NCBI GenBank assembly: GCA_920105625.2
Contig: OV050030.1
Coordinates: 410,207,034 to 410,271,033 of the forward strand
Direction: 5' to 3'
DNA from: Clusia tigrina
Taxonomy: Eukaryota > Arthropoda > Insecta > Diptera > Clusiidae
Length of the DNA stretch: 64,000 nucleotides
Shown: one piece after another, positions 12,886 through 20,781 of the stretch
Numbering within the stretch: the first letter of the stretch is position 1
How the letters are laid out: each line of letters begins with the position of its first letter
Notes under the pieces: generated by a model
Database searches by the model: none
What the model saw: the letters and a program-made list of their open reading frames with translations, nothing else
Told to the model about the DNA's origin: nothing
Made by a program: the position numbers and the translations under genes

Positions 12886-14357
12886 CCTCCCTTCTCAAGT
12901 GCAAACGTCCTCGTTGGCATGGAATTCGCTTCTAGCGTTATGTTTTCTGTAAGTTTTTCCTTTGGAATGGGATTCGGTTTGAATTTAGCTTTCCAGATTT
13001 TAATTAATGATACAACAACAACTATAAGAAGCATTGTTGAGATGCTGATGCTTGAGGTGGTGGTGATCTTGTTTATCAGGTCGATTTCTGCAATTTTCTT
13101 CGTGTTTTTCGTCTCAAGATCTTTGATCATCTCTAGAGAAAGTACTTCTTCTTGTAGGGTTTTTTTTGTAGATTGTTGTAAAATAGCTGGTAGAGGCTGT
13201 AAATATGTTGCTTCTCTCATGTAAAAGACTTTATCCTGAATTTTGATTGTAGAGTTGTGGTGTTTCATGAGGTAAGTACCGGTTAATATTATTGGTTGCT
13301 CGTCGATGGTTAACGTACCATTGAAATCATTAAGGAACAGTATTCCTGGATGTAGTTCTTCGAAGTCACTTACGTGGTCGGCATTGGTGCGTGTGCAGTT
13401 TGGCAATTGGCTTCTTAAAAGTTTAGTTATACAATGATTATTACTTAATTCTACTAGATTTTTTTCATTACAAATAGCTTTACCATTATATTTTTTACAT
13501 TCAGATTTTATTCCATATATTTTTGTTTTACATTTCATAACTTTTTCAAAGTCAATCTTATTTACTTTATTATTAGTTTTTACAGATTTTAATATGAGAG
13601 TTTCACATAACTCTTTTTTTGTTGTTGGTAAACTTAAAATGTAAATAAGCATAGTTCCATTTGCGGCTATATTTATATCCGTGAATTCTAATTCTTCTTC
13701 AATATTAATATAAGGTATATCTTCGTTTTTTACAATTTTTTCGATTGTTTCTATTTCTACTTTGGATAATATAAATGAATTTACTATACTAGATTTTGCC
13801 CAATGTAAGGCGTATTCTATATTTAATAGTTCTTCTTTTATCAGTTGTAACTGATATTTTGTTCTTAAACTTATTTCTAATTTAACATTGGTATTATCTT
13901 TTACTAATTTTAATATATCATTATTTCTTGAACTTAATTCATTTATTTTTTCAATTAACTGTTTGTTAATAACTACCTGGTTATTATTATTTTCGTTTAA
14001 ATTCTTTAAATTTTCGTTTATTAATTCTAGGTCGTGGTGGTCGGGGTTTCCGGCTATCCACTTCCATGCGGAGCCTATAAAGTCTAACGATCTTTTTTGT
14101 CTGCTTTTAGGACTTATTTTTGATATGAGTGAGCGGACTTGGGATACTTCGTGAATAAGGAAAGGATATAGTGGCTGGGTTGGTGTTATATTATATCTGA
14201 TTGTGTTCTCTATATCTGATGTCAGTTTGTCATATTCTTTTAAGTCTATGAGGTGAATGATTTTGAAAGTTCCTTCTTGTATTCTAGCGTTATCGTCTTT
14301 TAGTGTCACCAGTTGGGAATTAGTATAGTCGAGGATTTGAACTTCTGCATGTGCCAT
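12798..14357 (-). CDS. env: Errantivirus envelope glycoprotein (baculovirus F-like)
   Basis: 519 residues from the ATG at 14357. RQKR at residues 86-89 is a furin-type cleavage site, followed by a hydrophobic stretch (LDFIGSAWKW) in the position of the fusion peptide. Coiled-coil-like Asn/Leu segments come next, and one transmembrane segment lies at about 436-454 (SISISTMLLIVVVVSLIKIW), then a cytoplasmic tail of about 65 residues. This layout matches the Env of insect errantiviruses, related to baculovirus F proteins, which mediate membrane fusion. The tail crosses the polypurine tract, translated as EKGG (488-491), and ends inside the 3' LTR. The N-terminus AHA-EVQ looks like the end of a signal peptide whose start would come from an upstream spliced exon (acceptor at 14371-14372). 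The frame is intact. Confidence 0.88.
   Translation of the reverse strand: MAHAEVQILDYTNSQLVTLKDDNARIQEGTFKIIHLIDLKEYDKLTSDIENTIRYNITPTQPLYPFLIHEVSQVRSLISKISPKSRQKRSLDFIGSAWKWIAGNPDHHDLELINENLKNLNENNNNQVVINKQLIEKINELSSRNNDILKLVKDNTNVKLEISLRTKYQLQLIKEELLNIEYALHWAKSSIVNSFILSKVEIETIEKIVKNEDIPYINIEEELEFTDINIAANGTMLIYILSLPTTKKELCETLILKSVKTNNKVNKIDFEKVMKCKTKIYGIKSECKKYNGKAICNEKNLVELSNNHCITKLLRSQLPNCTRTNADHVSDFEELHPGILFLNDFNGTLTIDEQPIILTGTYLMKHHNSTIKIQDKVFYMREATYLQPLPAILQQSTKKTLQEEVLSLEMIKDLETKNTKKIAEIDLINKITTTSSISISTMLLIVVVVSLIKIWKAKFKPNPIPKEKLTENITLEANSMPTRTFALEKGGVNAELAESQYLGFTHVNLHEQTKMQAHS
12886..12896 (-). promoter_or_regulatory. Polypurine tract
   Basis: On minus, GAGAAGGGAGG directly precedes the 3' LTR. 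This is the expected primer for plus-strand DNA synthesis. It is also coding sequence of env. Confidence 0.85.
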
Positions 14358-14370
14358 GCAGGCAAAAATT

Positions 14371-14372
14371 CT
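14371..14372 (-). promoter_or_regulatory. Splice acceptor for the env mRNA
   Basis: On minus, a T-rich tract (TTTTTATTTTACAG) ends at 14371, 13 nt before the env ATG. The frame is open from the acceptor into env. Errantivirus Env is normally made from a spliced RNA; the donor was not located with certainty. Confidence 0.6.
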
Positions 14373-14404
14373 GTAAAATAAAAATTTAAATTAAGATATT
14401 TAGG

Positions 14405-14680
14405 TTTTAAAATTTTCGTATGCCTATGGCATATTCATCGATTTTTCTTGAACATTTGTATTATTTTAAATTAAATTTCTATGTTTTATAATATTCGTAT
14501 GCCTATGGCATATTAATCGAATTTTTTAACATTAAAATTTTATTTTTTAAAATAATCGTACGCCTATGGCATATTAATCGATTTTTCTTTAACATTTGTA
14601 TTATTTTAAATAAAAATTTGTATTTTTTATAATATCCGTATGCCTATGGCATATTAATCGAATTTTTTGGCAATTTCTCG
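14405..14680 (-). repeat. Palindrome-bearing tandem repeats in the pol-env spacer
   Basis: Four copies of CGTATGCCTATGGCATATT-like sequence have cores at about 14421, 14501, 14561 and 14641. Spacing alternates near 80 and 60 bp, so the region is about two units of 140 bp. Each core contains the inverted repeat TATGCC-TAT-GGCATA (one copy has a T-to-C change). The block lies in the intron removed from the env message. No coding role is seen. Confidence 0.85.
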
Positions 14681-14795
14681 TTATTGATTCCTAATCTACT
14701 TTTATTATATTATAAACTCTTATTTTATTCTTATTAATTCCTATTCTAACGTTTTTTTTTTCTCTATTTTTACTACAATTTTGTGGCCTTTTTCT

Positions 14796-17700
14796 TTAGT
14801 TTTTTATATGGCTTTTATGAACGATTCGTTTGGATTCTGTTAGGACTGTATTTCCTCTGTCCTCATTTACTGTTTCTTTTCGGTATCTGGGAGTAAGTTT
14901 ATTTCCTATCCGTTTGTTAATTTTTACGTAAATAATGTCATTGGGAGTGTAATTCTTGAAGTCTGTTCTTTTTTTGTTATGAAAATCAAGATCTTTTCTT
15001 TGTTTGTCTATTATATTTTGTATGTTTTCTTGTCTGTTTCTGTCTATTTGTGATGGGTCTGTGGTTACAGTTCGTCCAAAAAATGTCTCAATTGGTTTCT
15101 TCTTGATTGTCGAGTGAATTGAATAGTTGTATTTGCATAGCGATCTGTACAGTAAATCTTCAAAACTGCTATGTGTATTTTCGGCTCTTACGCAGCGCAT
15201 CACTTCGGTCAGAGTAGAGTGAAAACGTTCGACTTGTCCGTTGACTAAGCTAGTATAGGGGGGTGTTTTGAAAATTTCGATTCCATATTGATTTTCTAAC
15301 ATATATATTATCGGCGTTGAACTTAAGGATTTTTCGTTGTCAATAACTATTTTTTCAGGTATTCCAAAAGAAGTGAGTAGTTCTTGCAGGGGTTGTTTTA
15401 TGTCTTGTGTTGCTCTTGATTTTACGATTTTTGCTTGGGCGTACTTTGAAAATTTATCTATGGCAGTAAGTATAATTTTATTGTTGGTGTGGTAGATATC
15501 GATGTGGATTATATGTCCTGGGTAATTGGGAATGGGGGTGGCTTTTAGAATGGGTATTGATGGATGTCTTTCGTATTTATTTTCTTGGCAGATTTTACAC
15601 TGTTTTGTAACTTTTTTAATCTTTGCATTCATTTGGGGAAAGTAATACTTTTCTAATAATTGTGCCTTATTTTCGGTGGGGTTTCTGTGAGCTCTATTAT
15701 GTTCTTTTATGATTTCGGTCTCTTGTTCTACTTCTTGGGTCAAATCTTTCACGGTTTTTCTGGTGTAACGAGATTTATATCGACTAAAGTGTTGGGAGTA
15801 AATTGCTTGTATTTTACCTAATATTTGATCTTCGGCAATAATGCCATTAGTGACTGAAGGATTTAGAAATTTTTTTAGAATATTTATCAGGGTATCTTCG
15901 GTAAATTCAGGTTCAACTATAATATGCCTATGGTATGTTGGGAAAACAATTTTGAATTCATATGAGGGTGTTTCGTTTATTGAGAAAAATAATTGGTTTT
16001 TAAATGCGTTTATCGGTGCATCGGTGTAGGGTATTAAATTTTGAGAAGAACTCTCGTCACTATGTCTCGTAGCTGTTAGTGAGTTTATCTGTGTATTATG
16101 CTGGATTCTGGATAATGTATCTGCTACTACGTTGGTGCTTCCTGGTTTGTATTTGATTTCATAATTATATTCCTCTAGAATAGCGTTCCATCTTTTTAGT
16201 TTACTGTTTGTGTTTTTATTGCTAAGTGCATACGTCAGCGGTTGATGGTCTGTAAAAATTCTTACTGCAACGGAACCATAGAGGTAGCTTCGTAATGTTT
16301 TCAATGCCCATACGATTGCTAACATCTCTTTCTCGTTTGTTGCGTAGTGTTCTTCTGCTTTTGAGAGTGTTCTGGATATAAAAGTTATTGGTTTACCGTC
16401 TTGTTCGAGTACTGCTCCTATCGCATAGTTAGAAGCGTCCGTGGTTAGTGTAAATTCTCTGTCGAAGTTGGGATATTGCAACATTACTTCATTCGAAGTT
16501 AGAGTTTTTTTTATTTTTTTGAAAGCTTCTATTGCATCTTTATTAAGTGTTATTGCTTTTTTCGCGGACAGACGTTTGGACATTCTGCCTTCCTCCCCTC
16601 TCAAAATGAGAGTAAGTGGTTTAGCCAACTTAGCGTAATCTTTGATGAATCGTCTGTAAAAACCAGACATTCCCAAGAATGATCTAAGTTCTCTGAGTGT
16701 TTTGGGAATAGGGACATTTTCTATTGCTTCTACTTTATTCGGATTTGTTTTAATTCCGTTTGATGTTACTATGAATCCTAAAAAATCGACTTCTTGGGCA
16801 AAAAATTTGCATTTATCCAGTTGTATCTTCATATTTGCTTGTTCTAGGGTATTGAAAACTTTTGCTAAATCATTTGCGTGATCTAATTCGGTTTTGCTGA
16901 ATATAATAATATCGTCGATATATACGTAACAGATTTTTCCTATGTGATTTCGTAATATATCGTCTAGTGCGCGTTGGAAGATTGAGGGAGCGTTTTTTAG
17001 TCCAAAAGGGAGTCGAGTAAACTCGTATTTCCCATTGTTTACGGAAAATGCAGTTTTTTCGATGTCGGAGTTTTTTAGAGGGATCTGGTGAAACCCACTT
17101 TTTAAGTCAATAACAGAAAAAAATTGGTTGTGTCCTAACTGTGACAATACTTCATTTATTTCAGGTATTGGGTAACGGTCTGCAATGGTGACTGAATTTA
17201 GTTTCCGGTAGTCAATTACTAATCTATGTTGCTTGTTTCCTAATGAGTCAGGCTTCTTATCTACTATCCAAATGGGTGAGTTGTAAGGGGAACGAGATGG
17301 TCTGATGATTCCATCTTCATAAAGTTTATTAATTTGTTTCTCAACTTCAGATTTTAAAGACATAGGATATGGATAATATTTAGTGTAAATTGGGGAATCG
17401 GTGGTTGTTCGAATTTCGCCAATTACTTTCGTGGTATATGTTAATTTTGTATCGGGCTCGGCAAATAATGTAGGGAATTGGTATATTAATGATTTAATTG
17501 TTGTTTCCTGTTCCTTGTTTAAATGTTGGGTTTTTATTTCTATATTATTTACTGACTTAGATATTTTCTGTTTGATAGGAATTTTTACTTTATTTTTTAT
17601 AAGCAAATAATCTTCGGATGTATATATCACCGCTTTTAGTTGCTTTAGACTATCATTACCGATGATAGCATCGAAAGATTTAAGAGTTGGTAAAACGAAG

Positions 17701-17864
17701 AATTTGAGTTTTTCTTCCTTTAGTCCGAAAAGGTTGAGCTCAATGTATTGAGAAATTTCAATTTGTCCACCAATTGAATTTGCAAAAAAGACATTTTCAT
17801 TTGGTTTAGGGTTTTTGGCTAGAGAAGACTGTATATAGTTCTTATTGGATCCGGTGTCTATCAA
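14796..17864 (-). CDS. pol: Errantivirus Pol: protease, reverse transcriptase, RNase H, integrase
   Basis: 1022 residues are counted from the Met of the protease active-site block MIDTGS; the frame is open upstream to the gag end, so the true product is probably a Gag-Pol fusion made by -1 frameshifting at 17930-17936. Protease DTG is at 3-5. Reverse transcriptase includes RLVIDYRKLN and the catalytic YIDD at 315-318. RNase H has TTDAS (about 476), EKEM (about 511) and FTDH (about 528). Integrase has the HHCC zinc site (H722, H726, C756, C759), the first catalytic Asp at about 789 (HIDIY), then IDNE and VERFH. Key residues are all present and there is no internal stop. The C-terminus (NKLTPRY and onward) matches the end reached by the second errantivirus before its truncation. 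Confidence 0.95.
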   Translation of the reverse strand: MIDTGSNKNYIQSSLAKNPKPNENVFFANSIGGQIEISQYIELNLFGLKEEKLKFFVLPTLKSFDAIIGNDSLKQLKAVIYTSEDYLLIKNKVKIPIKQKISKSVNNIEIKTQHLNKEQETTIKSLIYQFPTLFAEPDTKLTYTTKVIGEIRTTTDSPIYTKYYPYPMSLKSEVEKQINKLYEDGIIRPSRSPYNSPIWIVDKKPDSLGNKQHRLVIDYRKLNSVTIADRYPIPEINEVLSQLGHNQFFSVIDLKSGFHQIPLKNSDIEKTAFSVNNGKYEFTRLPFGLKNAPSIFQRALDDILRNHIGKICYVYIDDIIIFSKTELDHANDLAKVFNTLEQANMKIQLDKCKFFAQEVDFLGFIVTSNGIKTNPNKVEAIENVPIPKTLRELRSFLGMSGFYRRFIKDYAKLAKPLTLILRGEEGRMSKRLSAKKAITLNKDAIEAFKKIKKTLTSNEVMLQYPNFDREFTLTTDASNYAIGAVLEQDGKPITFISRTLSKAEEHYATNEKEMLAIVWALKTLRSYLYGSVAVRIFTDHQPLTYALSNKNTNSKLKRWNAILEEYNYEIKYKPGSTNVVADTLSRIQHNTQINSLTATRHSDESSSQNLIPYTDAPINAFKNQLFFSINETPSYEFKIVFPTYHRHIIVEPEFTEDTLINILKKFLNPSVTNGIIAEDQILGKIQAIYSQHFSRYKSRYTRKTVKDLTQEVEQETEIIKEHNRAHRNPTENKAQLLEKYYFPQMNAKIKKVTKQCKICQENKYERHPSIPILKATPIPNYPGHIIHIDIYHTNNKIILTAIDKFSKYAQAKIVKSRATQDIKQPLQELLTSFGIPEKIVIDNEKSLSSTPIIYMLENQYGIEIFKTPPYTSLVNGQVERFHSTLTEVMRCVRAENTHSSFEDLLYRSLCKYNYSIHSTIKKKPIETFFGRTVTTDPSQIDRNRQENIQNIIDKQRKDLDFHNKKRTDFKNYTPNDIIYVKINKRIGNKLTPRYRKETVNEDRGNTVLTESKRIVHKSHIKN

Positions 17865-17923
17865 GAATTTTAATATCTTCCCATCGTTTGTCTTACATTC
17901 GAAGTAAGGAAGCGATGAGGCGG

Positions 17924-19330
17924 TTAGTCTAAAAAATGAACGTCTACAAATTCGTTAGTATTGTTTTCGGAGTTGTCCTGCTGTTGTCTTTCGTAGTCGT
18001 TGTAGTATTCTTGCCAGGGCTGATCATCGTTGTTTTGGCTCATTTCCTGTTCATAATTCGATTTATTGTTTTCGTAGTTTTCGCCTTGCGAAATGTAGTT
18101 GACTCGTTGGAATTTGTTAGGAATGTTGCGGCTGAATTGATTTGATGGTGCTGGCGGGCGTTTTCCTGCAAAGGCATTGAAATTTGGCCTATTCATGTAG
18201 TTGATGTTTCTGGTCCTCATGCTTTGGTCAACATCCATTGGTTCTGGACGAGGTTGGGGTTTGGGGGCGAATGGTCTTGGTGGCTGCTGTTGGATGTAAT
18301 TAAACGGTCTTGTGTTACCAAAATTTTGGTGAGGATAATTTTGGGTTGGTCTATATGGATTTGGGGAAAAATGCTGTTCCGGTCTTGTGAAAGAGTTTTG
18401 TTGATGTGGATGGGTTAGATGTGCGTAGAATGGCACAGGGTTACCTGGATGAAAATTTCTTCTTGGTGGAACTGGTGGTGTTGTAATGTTATGAAATTTT
18501 TTGGTTGTGTTGAAAGCGTTATGCGCATAATTGGATCTAAATGTCTGATTCTCAAGTTTCTGACAGAGACTAAGAGCTTGAGGAAGATCTGTTGGCTCTC
18601 TCATGCCCAGTAAACGTGGCATATCTCCATTTAGACCGCGAATAAAAGTATCGAGTGCTTTATCACGGTACGTTTTTGTTAGGATATTCAACGCTTCGTT
18701 GCCAATCTCTAGACAAGAGAATTTATTCAAGATGAGAGAGAGGCAAGCGTAAACTTCGTGATAAAACCCTTGAATAGTTCGTCTACCTTGAACGAGAGAG
18801 GTCATCTGGTATTCCAGAGTTGTGACATCTCGTTTGTCGGCATAATGAGTTGCGAGACAGCGCGATATACAGTCCCAATTTAAGGGAGTGTTATATGATT
18901 CGAGTACATTGTCGGCTTGTCCGACAATTTTGTTACGAATTATACTAATTATACCATAGTATTTTGCAGTACCTCTAATGGATTCGTAAAGTTGGAGGAT
19001 TCTCTCAACACTTTTTTTCCATGAGGTGAATTCTGAAGCATTACCGGAAAAATCCCTTATACTTCTGACTATATCTGGTATTTTGTCAAGCTCGCCTAAG
19101 TTGTTTCTATGTTCCTGGCTTATTGTTTGGTCTGTACCACTAAACTGGTCACAATTCGGATTGATCACTGATGAAATTAACTGCCTACCTTCGGTGTGCA
19201 GAGTCTGAGATGCTATGCTTGCGATAGCATTTCGCAATTCGTCCGACATTACTAACCGGTGTTCAGTTTGGGGTGGGAGTGAGGTTGGATTTAGAACGGG
19301 TGGGCGAATTAAATTAACCGGGTTAGACAT
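17924..19330 (-). CDS. gag: Errantivirus Gag
   Basis: 468 residues, intact, starting at the first ATG of the internal region and stopping two codons after the frameshift heptamer. The central part (about 85-270) has the capsid-like fold signature seen in gypsy-group Gags (FTSWKKSVERIL, YYGIISIIRNKI, ADKRDVTTLEYQM). The C-terminal third is rich in Pro, Asn and Gln and includes PEPMDVDQSMRTR. There is no CCHC zinc knuckle, as is usual for errantiviruses. The Gag forms the particle and binds RNA. The second element at 54.9 kb shares the order of these blocks (SIIRNKI, DKR) but is clearly divergent. Confidence 0.9.
   Translation of the reverse strand: MSNPVNLIRPPVLNPTSLPPQTEHRLVMSDELRNAIASIASQTLHTEGRQLISSVINPNCDQFSGTDQTISQEHRNNLGELDKIPDIVRSIRDFSGNASEFTSWKKSVERILQLYESIRGTAKYYGIISIIRNKIVGQADNVLESYNTPLNWDCISRCLATHYADKRDVTTLEYQMTSLVQGRRTIQGFYHEVYACLSLILNKFSCLEIGNEALNILTKTYRDKALDTFIRGLNGDMPRLLGMREPTDLPQALSLCQKLENQTFRSNYAHNAFNTTKKFHNITTPPVPPRRNFHPGNPVPFYAHLTHPHQQNSFTRPEQHFSPNPYRPTQNYPHQNFGNTRPFNYIQQQPPRPFAPKPQPRPEPMDVDQSMRTRNINYMNRPNFNAFAGKRPPAPSNQFSRNIPNKFQRVNYISQGENYENNKSNYEQEMSQNNDDQPWQEYYNDYERQQQDNSENNTNEFVDVHFLD
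17930..17936 (-). promoter_or_regulatory. -1 ribosomal frameshift heptamer T TTT TTA
   Basis: In the gag frame the minus strand reads CAT TTT TTA GAC TAA. The heptamer T TTT TTA has the canonical X XXY YYZ form, the same heptamer used by HIV-1 gag-pol. A -1 slip here enters the pol frame, which is then open to the protease. A 5-bp stem (CTTAC/GTAAG) lies downstream as a weak stimulator candidate. Confidence 0.8.
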
Positions 19331-20009
19331 GATGGGAAATTTGTAAAATCTTTAAATTTGAAGTAAAAAAAAATTGACTTATTGAAAATATAAAGAATTC
19401 TCTGTAAATTTCTGAAATTATTTTTTCCTTATTTTTTGTTTTATTAACAAATAATTTTCTTTAGATTAAATCTTTAATTGTTATAAAAGATAATTCCGTT
19501 TGATTTTATTCAATTTAAAAAAAATAAAATTTTCAATTTTTATTTAAAAATTGTTCCACTTATATTCTTATTAAAAAAAAATTTCACTTCTATAGTATTG
19601 AATTTTTAATTTTAATATAGTATTCAATTTAATTTTCCCTTTTCAGATTAAAATATTCTTAAAACTTATTTTCTTATTATTTATGATTTGAATTCTGTAA
19701 CTTACAATATGCTTATAGTAGACATCACACGGCTGACTTTGAATGTTTCCCTTTTTGTCCGGATTCCCTCGGTGACTCAGGATTCTCCGTCGGCTTCTGG
19801 TGTGTTTTCCCGCGTTGAGCAACTACAGGATGGTTTGTGGTGGTTCCAAGGGTTGGTTTTTCTACACAGCTATTTATTTCACTCGCGATTTATTTAGTAG
19901 TCCATAACGATTCGTGTAATCTTTACACCGTTTTTTTTTGAACACTCACGCACAGTTACTATATTTTAATAAGCCATTCGTGTATACCACCCTTGTAACG
20001 TTGGGCGCC
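19331..20009 (-). other. Errantivirus 5' leader
   Basis: About 680 bp of very AT-rich sequence lie between the 5' LTR and gag. It should contain packaging signals and the env splice donor, but I could not place them with confidence. The frame at 19688-19897 on plus is not a gene. Confidence 0.6.
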
Positions 20010-20010
20010 A
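19998..20010 (-). promoter_or_regulatory. tRNA-Lys primer binding site
   Basis: On minus, TGGCGCCCAACGT follows the 5' LTR (its T is the last LTR base). This is the complement of the 3' end of insect tRNA-Lys(CTT) including CCA. The second errantivirus uses the same primer. Confidence 0.85.
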
Positions 20011-20335
20011 GTTAATTATGTTTACGCTACATAATTTAAAAAAATTTTTTTTTTATTCTTCGGCCAGAGCCGTAACACTTTATTGGTAGAATATAAAAAT
20101 TAAACTAAACTAACAAAAATCAGTACCTTAAAACTAAGCCTTTGCACGTTCGTTCTGCTGCTGCTGAGAACATCGCTGCTTGCCCGAATATGATTCTGAC
20201 CGTTGCGCTAGCCATGGTGTCAGCACTTTTAGCGGATGCGCGTGGACTCAGGAATGCGCTTGCATTTTGGTTTGCTCGTGCAGGTTGACGTGTGTGAAGC
20301 CGAGATATTGGCTTTCAGCTAATTCGGCGTTAACT
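20010..20335 (-). repeat. 5' LTR of the errantivirus
   Basis: 326 bp, with the same ends as the 3' LTR and only two differences. It is followed by the right target duplication TATA (20336-20339). Confidence 0.95.
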
Positions 20336-20339
20336 TATA

Positions 20340-20781
20340 CATATTCTCCTCTATAGTTATCTGAGCTTTGATAGTATTTATAATTCAGACGTAGGTATTG
20401 CTTCATGTGTATTTCATTTTCTTTAGCTATATCTATTCCATATCTATCTCTGTTTATTTAGCTATCTCTATTCTATATCTATTCCATATCTGTATCTATC
20501 TCTGTTTATTCTACTGTCTCTATTCTAATTACTGTAATTACCCCTATTTTTCTCCGCATATTTGGCCTCATATCTGTGACTATCAGTTCCCCTCGCTATG
20601 TATATGCCTGTTATATATCTGTCAAATACGATATACTAGTATATTATACGCGTATTTAGTGTTCGCTCTGTATATCTGTCTTTCTTCTTTTGTCTATTTT
20701 CATATTCCTCTCTCAATCAATATGTCTATCTTCATCCCTGCCCATAATTTTATTTCTATCTCTATCCATATCCGCTATCTA
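20340..20781. repeat. Cryptic CTAT/TATC-rich simple sequence
   Basis: Host flank made largely of ATCTATCTCTGTTTA-like words. The same texture resumes after the mariner (22053-22190) and again at 22680-22870, so the mariner landed inside a pre-existing cryptic simple-sequence tract. The frame at 20398-20811 reflects this composition. Confidence 0.6.

Larger units (their letters stand above)
12560..20335 (-). mobile_element. Complete Ty3/gypsy-group errantivirus (endogenous retrovirus) with env
   Basis: A 7776-bp provirus on the minus strand in the order LTR, tRNA-Lys primer site, gag, pol, env, polypurine tract, LTR. The LTRs are 326 bp each, begin AGTTAA and end TTAACT, and differ at two positions in a T-rich tract. 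The insertion is flanked by the 4-bp duplication TATA (12556-12559 and 20336-20339), the usual errantivirus target. Gag, pol and env are all open without stops. The group includes Drosophila gypsy, 17.6 and 297. Near-identical LTRs and intact genes indicate recent insertion; whether it is active cannot be told from sequence. Confidence 0.95.

Noticed and set aside
12798..14357. Env as a domesticated host fusion gene
   Set aside because: It sits in a complete provirus with LTRs and target duplication, so it is viral, not a host gene.
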